64,000 bases of DNA from Anaerobacillus alkalidiazotrophicus (GTDB taxonomy: Bacteria; Bacillota; Bacilli; Bacillales_H; Anaerobacillaceae). Shown one piece after another: positions 8,808-19,758 of the stretch; position 1 is the first letter of the stretch; each line of letters starts with the position of its first letter. The stretch spans positions 186,001-250,000 of the forward strand of contig NZ_MLQS01000031.1 of NCBI RefSeq assembly GCF_001866055.1. Reading direction: 5' to 3'. The notes beneath the pieces are model-generated. The model ran no database searches. It was not told the DNA's origin and saw nothing but the letters and a program-made list of their open reading frames with translations. Position numbers and translations under genes: made by a program.

Positions 8808-9599
8808 ATGAAAGAGAGAATTATTACTGGGGTTATTGCTGGCTTAGCGTTTATTTTATTGATTATTATTGGTGGTTTACCATTTACACTATTTATTATG
8901 CTATTAGCCTCAATTGCGATGATAGAATTGTTAAGAATGAAGCATATCTCCCCATTTTCCATTATGGGTATTTTAAGTCTGTTATTTATGTGGGTACTCC
9001 TAATACCAAATCAGTGGATAGAACCATATATCTCTCATATTAATAGAACTGAGTTATTTTTAGCTTTTATTATTATCTTTCTAGCAATAACTGTTATTAG
9101 CAAAAACTGTTTTACGTTTGATGAAGTTGGATTTGTTATTATTTCTTCTGTCTATGTTGGATTTGGGTTTCGCTTTTTGATTGAAACTAGACTTGCAGAA
9201 CTTGGGTTATGGCTTGTGTTTTTTGTTTTATTTTTAATATGGGCAACAGATTCTGGGGCCTACTTCTTTGGGAGAGCAATTGGGAAGCGGAAATTGTGGC
9301 CTGATATTAGTCCTAAAAAAACGATTGAAGGTTCAATCGGTGGAATTGGATGTGCTCTAGCAGTTGGTCTGATTTTTAATTTGCTTGTTCCTATATTTGA
9401 TTCTTTATTTACGGTTGTCTTAATAAGCATAGTTGTTTCGATTGTTGGACAACTGGGTGATCTAGTTGAATCGGCATTAAAAAGGCATTATTCTGTAAAG
9501 GATTCTGGAAATGTTTTACCAGGTCACGGTGGCATTTTAGACCGCTTTGATAGCTTAATATTTGTTATGCCAGTACTATATTTATTCCATTTTATATAA
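8808..9599 (+). CDS. cdsA: Phosphatidate cytidylyltransferase (CDP-diglyceride synthase)
   Basis: CdsA makes CDP-diacylglycerol from phosphatidic acid and CTP, the precursor of all the cell's phospholipids. The 263-aa protein is almost entirely membrane helices and ends with the family signature (KRHYSVKDSGNVLPGHGGIL followed by DRFDS). Upstream are the DSGAYFFGRAIGKRKLWP and SPKKTIEGSIGG motifs. GAAAGGAGC precedes the ATG 15 nt after uppS, so the two are co-transcribed. Confidence 0.97.
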   Translation: MKERIITGVIAGLAFILLIIIGGLPFTLFIMLLASIAMIELLRMKHISPFSIMGILSLLFMWVLLIPNQWIEPYISHINRTELFLAFIIIFLAITVISKNCFTFDEVGFVIISSVYVGFGFRFLIETRLAELGLWLVFFVLFLIWATDSGAYFFGRAIGKRKLWPDISPKKTIEGSIGGIGCALAVGLIFNLLVPIFDSLFTVVLISIVVSIVGQLGDLVESALKRHYSVKDSGNVLPGHGGILDRFDSLIFVMPVLYLFHFI

Positions 9600-9684
9600 T
9601 AACCTGGCTAAACACTTCTTTTTTATTAAGTAAACAATACATAAATATAAGATTGTCTATTTCAATGTTATGAGGAGTATATAA

Positions 9685-10836
9685 ATGAAAAAAATAAGTT
9701 TGTTAGGGTCAACTGGTTCAATAGGAACCCAGACATTAGAGGTGATAAGAAAACACCCGGACAAGTTTAGTCTTGAAGCGCTATCGATTGGAAGGAATAT
9801 CGATTTGGGCTTAAAGCAAATACATGAGTATAAGCCTAAGCTTGTATCCGTACAATTTAAAGAGGATTATAATAAACTTCTTAAAGAAATACCAAAGGAT
9901 GTACAGTTACTTTATGGGGCAGAAGGTTTAGAAGAGGTAGCAGCGAATAATGATGCTAATATTTTAGTAAATGCTGTACTTGGTAGTGTAGGGTTAAAGC
10001 CTACATTATCTGCTATTAAAGCAGGTAAGACGATTGCAATTGCTAACAAAGAAACATTAGTTACTGCAGGTCATATTGTAACGAGCGAGGCCAAAAAATA
10101 CAACGTTCAGCTTTTACCAATTGATAGTGAACATTCAGCTATTTTTCAATGTTTACAGCAAGAAAATCTAGTAGAGGTTGAGAAGTTAATTCTTACTGCC
10201 TCAGGCGGTAGTTTTCGAGATAGAGATCGCTCCGAGTTGAAAGATGTTACTGTTAAAGACGCACTAAATCATCCTAATTGGTCAATGGGAGCAAAAATAA
10301 CCATTGATTCAGCAACGATGATGAACAAAGGTCTTGAGGTTATAGAAGCTTTTTGGTTGTTTCAGATGCCCTATGATAAAATTGAGGTCATTCTTCACAA
10401 AGAAAGTATCATACATTCTATGGTCGAGTTTGTAGATAGTAGTGTTATTGCTCAATTAGGTACTCCGGATATGAAAGTACCAATTCAATATGCGTTAACT
10501 TATCCTAATAGAATTAAATTTCAAGACCCTAATCGTTTAAAGCTATGGGAAGTGGGGAAATTACATTTTGCTAAACCTTCGTTTGACCGATATCGCTGTC
10601 TACGTTTTGCTTACGATGCTGGAAAGTCTGGTGGAACCATGCCCGTTGTATTAAATGCAGCAAATGAAGAAGCCGTTTCATTATTTTTAGATGGTAAAAT
10701 TTCTTTCCTCCAAATAGAAGAAGCTATCGAACGGGCATTACTTGCACATCAAAATATAATTTTTCCAACTTTAGAAGTCATCCAAGAAATTGATGAAGAA
10801 ACAAGAAAGTTTGTTCGAAATGTAATGGTTAAATAA
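9685..10836 (+). CDS. dxr: 1-deoxy-D-xylulose 5-phosphate reductoisomerase
   Basis: Dxr converts DXP to 2-C-methyl-D-erythritol 4-phosphate, the committed step of the MEP isoprenoid pathway that feeds UppS. The 383-aa product starts with the NADPH-binding [16 protein letters not shown]. It also has the metal-binding [15 protein letters not shown], the [13 protein letters not shown] flap region and [20 protein letters not shown]. Length and order are standard. Placement between cdsA and rseP is the normal Bacillus arrangement. Confidence 0.97.
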   Translation: MKKISLLGSTGSIGTQTLEVIRKHPDKFSLEALSIGRNIDLGLKQIHEYKPKLVSVQFKEDYNKLLKEIPKDVQLLYGAEGLEEVAANNDANILVNAVLGSVGLKPTLSAIKAGKTIAIANKETLVTAGHIVTSEAKKYNVQLLPIDSEHSAIFQCLQQENLVEVEKLILTASGGSFRDRDRSELKDVTVKDALNHPNWSMGAKITIDSATMMNKGLEVIEAFWLFQMPYDKIEVILHKESIIHSMVEFVDSSVIAQLGTPDMKVPIQYALTYPNRIKFQDPNRLKLWEVGKLHFAKPSFDRYRCLRFAYDAGKSGGTMPVVLNAANEEAVSLFLDGKISFLQIEEAIERALLAHQNIIFPTLEVIQEIDEETRKFVRNVMVK

Positions 10837-10889
10837 TAGATCGCAATGAAGAAGATCATTGTGAAATAAATGTAAAGGTTGTGATCAGG

Positions 10890-12146
10890 ATGAACACCTT
10901 AATTTCCATTATTATTATTTTTGGGTTGTTAGTATTCATTCACGAACTTGGACACTTAATTTTCGCTAAAAGAGCAGGTATTTTATGTAGAGAGTTTGCA
11001 ATTGGTTTTGGTCCTAAACTTTTTTCATTTAAAAAAGATGAGACGGTTTATACTATTCGCTTACTACCATTAGGTGGGTTTGTGAGAATGGCTGGAGAAG
11101 ATCCAGAGATGATCGAAATCAAACCAGGCTATCAAATTGGTTTAGTTTTTACACCAACAGGAAAAGTGAAGGATATTGTTATTAATAATAAATCCAAGTA
11201 TCCTAATGCAAGGGTTATTACTGTAGAAAAGATTGATTTAGAACATCAATTATATATTCAAGGTTATGACGAAGATAATGAGTTTCGAACATATTATGTA
11301 GATCCAAAAGCAGATTATATTTATGATGAACAACGCACACAAATTGCACCACATAATAGACAATTTGGTTCTAAAACTTTGTCACAAAGGGCGATTGCTA
11401 TTTTTGCAGGACCTTTTATGAACTTTGCGTTAGCTGCAGTAATTTTAATGGCTTTTTCCTTAATTCAAGGAATGCCAGTTAATAAACCGATTGTAGGCGA
11501 TGTAATTCCTGATGGAGCAGCTATTGAAGCAGGACTTCAAAAAGGTGACTTAGTAGTAGCGATTGATGGTAAACCACTTGAAACATGGGATGATCTAACA
11601 AGCGTGATACAAAAAAGTCCGAATCAAGAACTTACATTTATGATCAATCGTAACGGTGAAGTATTTAGTGTGGCCATTGTTCCTGATGAACGAATAGGTG
11701 TTAACGAACAAAAAGATGGTTTTATAGGGGTTTATCCTCCTACTGAATTTGCTCTCTTTGGATCAATTATGTTTGGTTTAACTCAAACGTATGAATACAT
11801 TGTACTTATAATTGAGAGTTTAGGAATGTTAATTACAGGCCAATTCACACTCGACCATTTATCTGGTCCAGTTGGAATATATAATTATACTGGTCAAGCA
11901 GCCGAGATGGGGATTTTAGTATTAATGCAATGGGCTGCGATATTGAGTGTAAACTTAGGTATTATTAATTTATTACCTCTGCCTGCATTAGACGGTGGGA
12001 GGTTGATTTTCATTGGTATAGAAGCTGTCCGTGGAAAACCAATTGATCCACAAAAAGAAGGTATTGTTCATTTCGTCGGCTTTGCACTTCTGATGTTGCT
12101 AATGTTAGTAGTTACTTGGAATGATATTAATAAGTTCTTTTTGTAA
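10890..12146 (+). CDS. rseP: Site-2 intramembrane zinc metalloprotease RasP/RseP
   Basis: This family cleaves membrane-embedded anti-sigma factors and signal-peptide remnants (RasP of B. subtilis acts on RsiW and FtsL). The 418-aa protein has the HELGH zinc motif at residues 18-22 in the first membrane helix, a central PDZ domain ([20 protein letters not shown]) and the second-site [10 protein letters not shown] (Asp 368), plus C-terminal helices. ATG 10890 is preferred over the upstream in-frame GTG, since it places the first helix and HELGH where homologues have them. Confidence 0.95.
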   Translation: MNTLISIIIIFGLLVFIHELGHLIFAKRAGILCREFAIGFGPKLFSFKKDETVYTIRLLPLGGFVRMAGEDPEMIEIKPGYQIGLVFTPTGKVKDIVINNKSKYPNARVITVEKIDLEHQLYIQGYDEDNEFRTYYVDPKADYIYDEQRTQIAPHNRQFGSKTLSQRAIAIFAGPFMNFALAAVILMAFSLIQGMPVNKPIVGDVIPDGAAIEAGLQKGDLVVAIDGKPLETWDDLTSVIQKSPNQELTFMINRNGEVFSVAIVPDERIGVNEQKDGFIGVYPPTEFALFGSIMFGLTQTYEYIVLIIESLGMLITGQFTLDHLSGPVGIYNYTGQAAEMGILVLMQWAAILSVNLGIINLLPLPALDGGRLIFIGIEAVRGKPIDPQKEGIVHFVGFALLMLLMLVVTWNDINKFFL

Positions 12147-12193
12147 ATATTAAAATAGTCACTATTATAAATCTAGAAACTATTTAGTGCTTT

Positions 12194-12331
12194 ATTAATC
12201 AAACTGATTTGAACTTAAGGGTCATAGACCCCCACCTCTAAGCGTAGCGTAGGTGGGAACTTCCATTCAGGTGGAGTTGAGACTCCATCTGAATTTCCGA
12301 TGTTCTTGCGAAGCTAGAACGAGTTCTCTAG
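12194..12331 (+). repeat. Triple-hairpin repeat, copy A (inverted partner at 18991-19105)
   Basis: The 115-bp core 12214-12328 matches the reverse complement of 18991-19105 at 113 of 115 positions by direct comparison, and about 20 nt of flank are also similar. It folds into three hairpins: CCCACCT/AGGTGGG (12231-12257), the 13-bp stem ATTCAGGTGGAGT/ACTCCATCTGAAT (12265-12294) and GTTCTTGC-GAA-GCTAGAAC (12302-12320). No ORF is inside. It looks like a non-autonomous palindromic mobile element, perhaps related to IS200/IS605-type ends; that relation is inference. Confidence 0.8.
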
Positions 12332-12343
12332 AAATTATAACTT

Positions 12344-12470
12344 TCTAAAGGTGGAAAGTGCCGAGCTTTGCTTATACTCGCTTTAGTTCCTTACCCCTAT
12401 TACATGAAACCATGTAGCGTGTTTCTTGTAATAGGGCTTTCGCTACTGACAGAGTCGCTCGCGCTTATTG
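12344..12470. repeat. Second palindromic module in the rseP-proS spacer
   Basis: Right after repeat copy A lies a separate, GC-richer stretch. It contains a 16-nt stem, CCCTATTACATGAAAC (12395-12410) with GTTTCTTGTAATAGGG (12421-12436), broken by a single T-T mismatch, with a 10-nt loop. No T tract follows, so it does not look like a plain terminator. The rest of the spacer up to proS (12471-12643) is AT-rich with no gene and no recognisable T-box. Confidence 0.6.
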
Positions 12471-12643
12471 TAATAATAGTATCAAATATTTTAGTTGTTA
12501 ATTTAGAATTTCATAATACAGATATTTGGGACTGAAATGTTATATATAGTTGAATAACTCCATTTACAGCTATATAGTTTGATGTTGCTCGATTAATAAA
12601 ATTATGAAATTAATTAAATTGAAATAATAATAGAGGTGTTTGT

Positions 12644-14353
12644 ATGAGGCAAAATCATTTTTTAAGTCCAACCTTGAGGGACGTACCCTCTGATGCAGAA
12701 GTGACTAGTCATCAGTTGATGTTGCGTGCTGGATTAATAAGACAGACTGCATCAGGTTTATATTCATTTTTACCACTTGGGATGCGCGCTCTTCAAAAGG
12801 TTGAAAATATAGTTCGACAAGAAATGGATGAAGCAGGGGCACAAGAACTCCTTATGCCTGCTATTCAACCAGCAGAACTTTGGCAAGAAAGTGGGCGTTG
12901 GGACGCATATGGTCCAGAATTGATGCGCTTTAATGATAGACACAGTCGAGAATTTGCCTTGGGCCCAACACATGAAGAAGTAATAACAACCATAGTAAGA
13001 GATGATGTTAAATCATATAAAAGGTTACCGATGAACTTATATCAAATTCAAACAAAATTTAGAGATGAAAGAAGACCACGCTTTGGAGTGTTAAGATCTC
13101 GAGAATTCCTTATGAAAGATGCATATTCTTTTGATATAAATCAAGAAGGCTTAGATAAGAGCTATGAGAAAATGTATGAAGCATATACGAATATTTTTAC
13201 TAGGTGCGGGTTAGACTTCCGTGCAGTTGTAGCTGATTCTGGTGCAATTGGTGGAAAAGACACTCATGAATTCATGGTACTTTCAAGTATAGGGGAAGAC
13301 ACTATAGCCTATTCAAGTGAAAGCAACTATGCCGCCAATATTGAAATTGCTCCTGTTGTCACACAGTATGAAAAAAGTGACGAAGTTTTACTAGATCTTG
13401 AAAAGTTTGATACACCAGAACTAAAAACAATTGAAGAACTTGAAAGTTCTTTATCAGTAAGTAAAGAAAAGTTGATTAAAGCAGTTCTGTTTATCGTTGA
13501 CGAAAAGCCAGTATTAGTATTAGTACGTGGTGATCATGAAGTAAACGATGTGAAAATTAAGCATTATTACGAAGCTAAAAAGGTAGAATTAGCGACAGCA
13601 GAACAAACCATTGAATTTATGAAATGTGAACCTGGTTTTATTGGCCCAGTTGAAGTGTCAAAAACTGTTGATGTAATAGCTGATTTTGCAGTAGAAGTTA
13701 TCGTTAATGGAATTTGTGGTGCTAATGAAAAGGACAAACACTACAAAAATGTAAATCCAAACAGAGATTTTATAGTTAAACAATTTCTTGATTTACGATT
13801 TATTAAAGAAGGTGACCCTTCTCCTGATGGCAAAGGATTAATTCGTTTTGCTGAAGGTATTGAAGTTGGGCATGTTTTTAAATTAGGTACTCGTTATAGT
13901 GAAGCGATGGGTGCTAATTTCCTAGATGAAAACGGCAAATCAAAACCAATGATTATGGGTTGTTACGGAATTGGTATTTCGCGTACAGTTGCGGCAATTA
14001 TTGAGCAAAATCATGATGAAAAAGGAATTGTATGGCCAACATCTGTAGCTCCATTTGATCTTCATCTAATTGCGGTTAACTTGAAAAATGTCGAACAAAA
14101 AGAGTTGTCAGAAAACCTATATAAACAGTTAAAGCAAGAAGGTTACGATGTACTATTCGATGATCGTGCTGAAAGACCAGGTGTGAAATTTACTGATGCT
14201 GACCTTATCGGTTTACCTGTACGGATTACAGTTGGGAAGAAGGCAACAGAAGGAATTGTTGAAGTGAAAATTCGTAAATCTGATGAGGTTATAGAAGTTC
14301 ACACTGACCAACTTCTATCTACATTAGAAGATTACATTAAACGACAAGGTTAA
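12644..14353 (+). CDS. proS: Prolyl-tRNA synthetase (bacterial type, with editing insert)
   Basis: ProRS charges tRNA-Pro and hydrolyses mischarged Ala-tRNA-Pro. The 569-aa protein is of the bacterial type. Class II motif 2 is [20 protein letters not shown] and motif 3 is [18 protein letters not shown]. The YbaK-like editing domain inserted between them spans about residues 225-400 ([20 protein letters not shown] and the GPVEV region). A C-terminal anticodon-binding domain follows ([20 protein letters not shown]). AGAGGTG precedes the ATG. Confidence 0.97.
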   Translation: MRQNHFLSPTLRDVPSDAEVTSHQLMLRAGLIRQTASGLYSFLPLGMRALQKVENIVRQEMDEAGAQELLMPAIQPAELWQESGRWDAYGPELMRFNDRHSREFALGPTHEEVITTIVRDDVKSYKRLPMNLYQIQTKFRDERRPRFGVLRSREFLMKDAYSFDINQEGLDKSYEKMYEAYTNIFTRCGLDFRAVVADSGAIGGKDTHEFMVLSSIGEDTIAYSSESNYAANIEIAPVVTQYEKSDEVLLDLEKFDTPELKTIEELESSLSVSKEKLIKAVLFIVDEKPVLVLVRGDHEVNDVKIKHYYEAKKVELATAEQTIEFMKCEPGFIGPVEVSKTVDVIADFAVEVIVNGICGANEKDKHYKNVNPNRDFIVKQFLDLRFIKEGDPSPDGKGLIRFAEGIEVGHVFKLGTRYSEAMGANFLDENGKSKPMIMGCYGIGISRTVAAIIEQNHDEKGIVWPTSVAPFDLHLIAVNLKNVEQKELSENLYKQLKQEGYDVLFDDRAERPGVKFTDADLIGLPVRITVGKKATEGIVEVKIRKSDEVIEVHTDQLLSTLEDYIKRQG

Positions 14354-14372
14354 AATAGTTCTAAGAATAACA

Positions 14373-14406
14373 TAAATGGTACCTTGCTAGGTGGGGGTAC
14401 CATTTA
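14373..14406 (+). terminator. Perfect 11-bp hairpin between proS and polC
   Basis: TAAATGGTACC (14373-14383) pairs with GGTACCATTTA (14396-14406). The T run is weak, so it may be a leaky terminator or an RNA-processing hairpin. Confidence 0.55.
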
Positions 14407-14439
14407 CTATGTAAACAAAAATAAAGAAGGGGGATCATA

Positions 14440-17400
14440 ATGAACGAAGACAGACGTATACGCATGGAACGGTTTCAATTACTCCTCCAGCAAATATTAT
14501 TTCCTGAAGACCTTACACAACAGTTTTTAAATAATGGCGTTATCCATAAACTATCAATTTTTAAAAATGAAAAAAAATGGCAATTTGATTTCGAATTTGA
14601 AAGAATATTACCCTTTCATGTCTTTCAACTATTTCATAATCGAATAGGACAAGCTTTTAGTCATATAGCATCGGTATCGTTTACTATTCGTTATACTGAT
14701 ACAAAAGTTGACAATAAAGTTGTTTTGAGTTATTGGCCATATCTTGTAGAATGCTTAGAAGGTTTTTCCCCATCAATTATTCAATTTCTAAAAGGGCAAA
14801 CCCCAGTCATTGAAGGCAATAAATTATCGATAAATGTAAGAAATGAAACAGAGGCTATCGCCTTAAGTAGAAAGCTTAAAGAACCTATTAAAGAATCTTT
14901 TTTAAAACTTGGTTTTCCGAACTATCAAGTAGAAACAGTTGTCAAAGAATCAAAGAAAGAGTTCCAACAATTTGTGGAACAAAAAGAACAAGAAGATCAT
15001 TCGAAAATGGTTGCAGCTATGATTGAAAAGCAAAAACAAGAAAAAAGAGCAGAGAAAATGATTCAGTCAAGTGAAGCATTGACAATAGGTTATCAAATTA
15101 AAGATGATATCGTACCAATTGAAACTATCCAAGATGAAGAAAAGAAGATTACAGTTCAAGGGTATGTATTTGATGCGGAGACACGTGAATTAAGAAGTGG
15201 GCGAACGCTATTAACATTTAAGATCACAGATTATACTGACTCAATTCTTGTTAAAATCTTTTCAAATGATAAAGAAGATGTGCCCCTTCTCCAAGCAGTA
15301 AAAAAAGGTATTTGGGTTAAGGTTCGAGGCGGAGTTCAACATGACACGTTTGTTCGCGATTTAGTAATGATTGCTAAAGACATTAATGAAGTAAAGCCTC
15401 CGGAAAAACAAGATTTAGCTCCAGATGATGAAAAGCGAGTGGAATTACACCTCCACACTCCAATGAGTCAAATGGATGCAGTCACTTCATGTAGTCGTTT
15501 AGTAGAGCAAGCTAGTAAATGGGGCCATAAAGCTATTGCTATTACAGACCATGGCATCGTTCAATCATTCCCAGAAGCCTATGGTGCTGGAAAAAAACAT
15601 GGGATTAAAATATTATATGGAGTTGAAGCAAACTTAGTTGATGATGGTGTGCCTATTGCGTATAACACGCAAAAAAGATTACTAAGTGAGGAAACTTATG
15701 TAGTATTTGACGTTGAAACCACAGGGTTATCCGCTGTCTATAATACGATTATAGAACTTGCCGCTGTAAAAATTAAAAATGGTGAAATTATCGATCGATT
15801 TGAATCATTTGCAGATCCTCATGAAAAGTTAACGAATACGATCATTGACTTAACAGGAATTACCGATGATATGTTAGTTGGTGCTCCAGAGATTGAAGAT
15901 GTTCTTAAAGACTTCAAAGAATGGATTAATGACGATATTTTAGTTGCTCATAATGCAAGTTTCGATATGGGCTTTATTAATGCCGGATTTCGAAAAATAG
16001 GTTTTAGTGATTGTGAAAATCCAGTTATTGATACATTAGAATTGGCTAGGTTCCTTTATCCAGAATTGAAAAATCATCGACTGAATAATCTTTGTAAAAA
16101 GTTTGATATTGAGCTAGTTAGTCACCACCGTGCAATTTATGACGCAGAAGCAACCGGCTATTTGTTATGGAAGTTAGTTAAAGATTGTATTGAAAAAGAA
16201 ATATTGTACCATGATCGTCTAAATGACAATATGGGTAAAGGGGACTTCCATCGCTTAAGACCTTCTCATTGTATTCTACTAGCAAAAACCCAAGTAGGAT
16301 TAAAGAATCTATACAAACTTGTTTCTTATTCGCATCTTGAGTTTTTCCATAGGACGCCTAGGATCCCAAGATCTTTATTAGAGAAGTATCGAGAGGGAAT
16401 TATAGTTGGCTCTGGTTGTGATAAAGGCGAAGTTTTTGAAGCGATGATGCAAAAGTCCAGTGATGAAGTTGAAAAGGCTGCTAAATTTTATGACTACCTT
16501 GAAGTTCAGCCACCTTCGAATTATTATCACTTAATTGAAAAAGAGTTAGTTCGTGATGAATTGGCATTAAAAGAAATAATCAAAAATATCGTTTCTTTAG
16601 GTGAAAAATTAAATATACCTGTTGTTGCAACTGGAAATGTTCATTATTTGCATCCAAATGACGGTATTTACCGTAAAATTTTAATTGCTAGCCAAGGTGG
16701 AGCGAATCCATTAAATAAACAAAAACTACCGGAAGTTCATTTTCGTACAACTGACGAAATGTTGGAGTGTTTTCAATTTTTAAGTAAGGAAAAAGCAAAA
16801 GAGGTTGTCGTAACAAATACTCAAAAAATTGCTGATGAAATAGAAGTTTTAAAGCCAATTCCAGATGATTTATATACACCTAAAATTGAAGGTGCTGATG
16901 AAGAAATAAGGCAGATGAGCTATGGACGTGCAAGAAGTATTTATGGAGAGAATTTGCCGGAAATCGTTGAGGCAAGACTTGAAAAAGAATTAAAGAGTAT
17001 TATCGGTCATGGATTTGCTGTTATATATTTAATCTCTCATAAACTTGTTAAAAAATCTTTAGATGACGGTTATCTTGTTGGTTCACGTGGATCGGTAGGT
17101 TCTTCTTTAGTTGCAACGATGACAGAAATTACGGAAGTAAATCCACTACCACCACATTACGTATGTCCAAGTTGTAATCACTCTTACTTTTTTGATGATG
17201 GTTCTGTAGGTTCTGGATTTGACCTACCAGATAAAGATTGCCCAGAGTGCGGTACGAAATACGTAAAAGATGGACATGATATTCCTTTCGAAACATTCCT
17301 TGGTTTCAAAGGGGATAAAGTTCCTGATATCGATCTTAATTTTTCTGGAGATTATCAGCCAAGGGCTCATAATTATACAAAAGAACTGTTCGGTGTTGAA

Positions 17401-18744
17401 TATGTTTATCGCGCAGGTACAATTGGTACTGTTGCTGAAAAAACAGCATACGGATATGTGAAGGGATATCAAAGTGATTTTAACTTGCAAATGCGAGGAG
17501 CTGAGATTGACCGTCTTGTATCTGGATGTACAGGAGTGAAACGAACGACCGGTCAACACCCTGGTGGAATTATTGTTGTTCCAGACTATATGGAAATTTT
17601 TGATTTTTGTCCAATCCAATTTCCCGCTGACGATAAAACATCAGAATGGAAAACAACACACTTTGATTTTCACTCTATTCATGATAATTTATTAAAATTA
17701 GATATTCTTGGACACGATGACCCAACCGTAATACGTATGCTACAAGATTTAAGTGGTATTGATCCGAAGACGATTCCAACTGATGACCCTGAAGTATTTA
17801 AATTATTTAGTGGAACTGAATCTCTCGGAGTTTCAGAAGAACAAATTATGTGTAAAACTGGCACATATGGTATACCAGAGTTTGGAACCAAATTTGTTAG
17901 ACAGATGCTTGAAGAAACAAAGCCTTCTACATTTAGCGAACTTGTCCAAATCTCAGGATTATCACATGGGACAGATGTTTGGTTAAATAACGCAAATGAA
18001 TTAATTCAAGACGGGACATGTGTCTTAAAAGAAGTAATTGGTTGTCGTGATGATATTATGGTTTATTTAATTTATAAAGGTTTAGAACCTTCTTTAGCTT
18101 TTAAAATTATGGAGAGCGTACGTAAAGGTAAAGGTTTAAGTGAAGAATGGATTGAAGAAATGAAGAAAAACAATGTTCCTAATTGGTATATAGGATCTTG
18201 TTTGAAGATAAAATATATGTTCCCGAAGGCGCACGCCGCTGCTTATGTATTAATGGCGGTTCGAATTGCCTATTTTAAAGTTCACCACCCTATTTTATTT
18301 TACGCAGCTTATTTTACTGTTAGAGCTGATGACTTTGATTTAGATACGATGGTAAGAGGATCAGCGTCAATTCGTGTGAAAATCGAAGAAATTGCTGCAA
18401 AGGGATTAGATGCGTCACCTAAGGAGAAAAGTTTACTCACAGTTCTTGAACTTGCATTAGAAATGTGTGAAAGAGGATTTTCGTTTAAAAAGGTAGATCT
18501 TTATCGTTCGAGTGCTACAGAGTTTTTAGTAGAAGATAAAACACTAATACCTCCTTTTAATGCAATGACAGGGGTTGGAACGAATGCTGCAATAAACATC
18601 GTAAAAGCACGAGAAAGTGGAGAATTTCTTTCAAAAGAAGATCTCCAGCAGCGTAGTAAAATTACAAAGACAGTGTTAGAAAATTTAGATGAGCATGGTT
18701 GTCTTGAAGGTTTACCAGAATCAAATCAATTGTCACTTTTCTAA
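14440..18744 (+). CDS. polC: DNA polymerase III PolC (Gram-positive replicative polymerase)
   Basis: PolC is the main leading-strand replicase of Firmicutes. The 1434-aa protein shows an N-terminal region and an OB domain (about 235-325), then a PHP domain opened by [14 protein letters not shown] (His 337, 339). A DEDD exonuclease is inserted into the PHP domain ([13 protein letters not shown]; Asp 424, Glu 426). The zinc-binding CPSC...CPEC pair follows (Cys 909, 912, 934, 937), with the palm aspartates in [10 protein letters not shown] (963, 965). The extreme C-terminus QLSLF is a beta-clamp-binding motif. Full length and intact. GGGGGATC lies before the ATG. Confidence 0.98.
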   Translation: MNEDRRIRMERFQLLLQQILFPEDLTQQFLNNGVIHKLSIFKNEKKWQFDFEFERILPFHVFQLFHNRIGQAFSHIASVSFTIRYTDTKVDNKVVLSYWPYLVECLEGFSPSIIQFLKGQTPVIEGNKLSINVRNETEAIALSRKLKEPIKESFLKLGFPNYQVETVVKESKKEFQQFVEQKEQEDHSKMVAAMIEKQKQEKRAEKMIQSSEALTIGYQIKDDIVPIETIQDEEKKITVQGYVFDAETRELRSGRTLLTFKITDYTDSILVKIFSNDKEDVPLLQAVKKGIWVKVRGGVQHDTFVRDLVMIAKDINEVKPPEKQDLAPDDEKRVELHLHTPMSQMDAVTSCSRLVEQASKWGHKAIAITDHGIVQSFPEAYGAGKKHGIKILYGVEANLVDDGVPIAYNTQKRLLSEETYVVFDVETTGLSAVYNTIIELAAVKIKNGEIIDRFESFADPHEKLTNTIIDLTGITDDMLVGAPEIEDVLKDFKEWINDDILVAHNASFDMGFINAGFRKIGFSDCENPVIDTLELARFLYPELKNHRLNNLCKKFDIELVSHHRAIYDAEATGYLLWKLVKDCIEKEILYHDRLNDNMGKGDFHRLRPSHCILLAKTQVGLKNLYKLVSYSHLEFFHRTPRIPRSLLEKYREGIIVGSGCDKGEVFEAMMQKSSDEVEKAAKFYDYLEVQPPSNYYHLIEKELVRDELALKEIIKNIVSLGEKLNIPVVATGNVHYLHPNDGIYRKILIASQGGANPLNKQKLPEVHFRTTDEMLECFQFLSKEKAKEVVVTNTQKIADEIEVLKPIPDDLYTPKIEGADEEIRQMSYGRARSIYGENLPEIVEARLEKELKSIIGHGFAVIYLISHKLVKKSLDDGYLVGSRGSVGSSLVATMTEITEVNPLPPHYVCPSCNHSYFFDDGSVGSGFDLPDKDCPECGTKYVKDGHDIPFETFLGFKGDKVPDIDLNFSGDYQPRAHNYTKELFGVEYVYRAGTIGTVAEKTAYGYVKGYQSDFNLQMRGAEIDRLVSGCTGVKRTTGQHPGGIIVVPDYMEIFDFCPIQFPADDKTSEWKTTHFDFHSIHDNLLKLDILGHDDPTVIRMLQDLSGIDPKTIPTDDPEVFKLFSGTESLGVSEEQIMCKTGTYGIPEFGTKFVRQMLEETKPSTFSELVQISGLSHGTDVWLNNANELIQDGTCVLKEVIGCRDDIMVYLIYKGLEPSLAFKIMESVRKGKGLSEEWIEEMKKNNVPNWYIGSCLKIKYMFPKAHAAAYVLMAVRIAYFKVHHPILFYAAYFTVRADDFDLDTMVRGSASIRVKIEEIAAKGLDASPKEKSLLTVLELALEMCERGFSFKKVDLYRSSATEFLVEDKTLIPPFNAMTGVGTNAAINIVKARESGEFLSKEDLQQRSKITKTVLENLDEHGCLEGLPESNQLSLF

Positions 18745-18833
18745 CGGGAATTACATCATAACTCTAACCACCTTGCATAAATTTAGGGTTTATGTTATAT
18801 TTTTGAGGTAATACTTAGAATAGGTGCACACAA

Positions 18834-18864
18834 AAAGAGTGGGGAAACCCACTCTTTCGTTTTA
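18834..18864 (+). terminator. Terminator after polC
   Basis: AAAGAGTGGG (18834-18843, approximately) and CCCACTCTTT form a perfect stem with a tetraloop-sized loop, followed by CGTTTT. It closes the proS-polC unit. Confidence 0.85.
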
Positions 18865-18990
18865 CTGTAAGAAGACTTACATAAAAAAATGGTGAAAATA
18901 TAAGTCAAACTAACTTCTTTTTTTATTTTGAAAATGTTCGTTATTAGTCGACATATATTGATGTTTTTTTGATTGGGTATAATAAAAATG

Positions 18991-19124
18991 GAGAACTCGT
19001 TCTAGCTTCGCTAGAACATCGAAAATTCAGATGGAGTCTCAACTCCACCTGAATGGAAGTTCCCACCTACGCTACGCTTAGAGGTGGGGGTCTATGACCC
19101 TTAAGAACAAATCATTTGATTAAA
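18991..19124 (-). repeat. Triple-hairpin repeat, copy B (inverted relative to copy A)
   Basis: The reverse complement of 18991-19105 equals copy A (12214-12328) except at two bases. In this copy the third hairpin is perfect (GTTCTAGC-TTC-GCTAGAAC, 18999-19017), whereas copy A has one mismatch. It lies in the polC-rimP spacer, which otherwise (18865-18990 and 19125-19200) is AT-rich and empty, apart from the rimP ribosome site. Confidence 0.8.
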
Positions 19125-19220
19125 GCCTTATTCTATCATTATTAATCAGTAAGCTTGGTTTAGTTTGAAGAATTACCATAATTATTTGCCCAATAAGTTT
19201 ACTTGTAAGGAGGGACAACA

Positions 19221-19691
19221 ATGAGTAAGAATGTAACTGGTATTGTAGAACAATTAGTTTTGCCTATTCTAAATGAAATGCAACTAGAGCTAGTCGATGT
19301 TGAATTCAAAAAAGAAGGGAAAAATTGGTTTTTACGTGTGTTTATTGACTCTGAAAATGGTGTAGATATTGAAGACTGCGGAACAGTAAGTGAACGATTG
19401 AGTGAACTATTAGACGAAAAAGACCCAATAACTCAAGCATATTTCCTTGAAGTTTCATCTCCTGGAGCTGAGCGTCCACTTAAGAAAGAGAAGGATGTTG
19501 AAAAAGCGATAGGTAAGAACATTTATGTAACTACATATGAACCAATACAAGGAGAAAAGGTATTTGAAGGCAAGTTAGTAACATTTGATGGAAAAGACTT
19601 AACTATTTCCACTAAACAAAAAACGAGAACCATTAATGTGACAATTCCTTATGAAAAAGTTGCTAGTGTAAGACTGGCTGTTGTTTTTTAA
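19221..19691 (+). CDS. rimP: Ribosome maturation factor RimP
   Basis: RimP binds free 30S subunits and aids late assembly. The 156-aa protein has the two-domain family pattern: an alpha/beta domain with [20 protein letters not shown] and [20 protein letters not shown], the conserved [17 protein letters not shown], then an Sm-like C-terminal domain. AAGGAGGG is well placed. It opens the rimP-nusA-rnpM-ylxQ-infB operon, conserved across bacteria. Confidence 0.96.
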   Translation: MSKNVTGIVEQLVLPILNEMQLELVDVEFKKEGKNWFLRVFIDSENGVDIEDCGTVSERLSELLDEKDPITQAYFLEVSSPGAERPLKKEKDVEKAIGKNIYVTTYEPIQGEKVFEGKLVTFDGKDLTISTKQKTRTINVTIPYEKVASVRLAVVF

Positions 19692-19758
19692 GTTAAATAA
19701 GTTCTACACTTAAGATACCAAGCACTTTTCTTAAAATCGAAAGGGGGAGAAATGCTCC

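Noticed and set aside
12344..12643. Possible T-box riboswitch ahead of proS (GGTGGAAAGTGCCGAGC region followed by a strong hairpin)
   Set aside because: The invariant T-box sequence (AGGGTGGnACCGCG) is not present, and no Stem I specifier features could be recognised.
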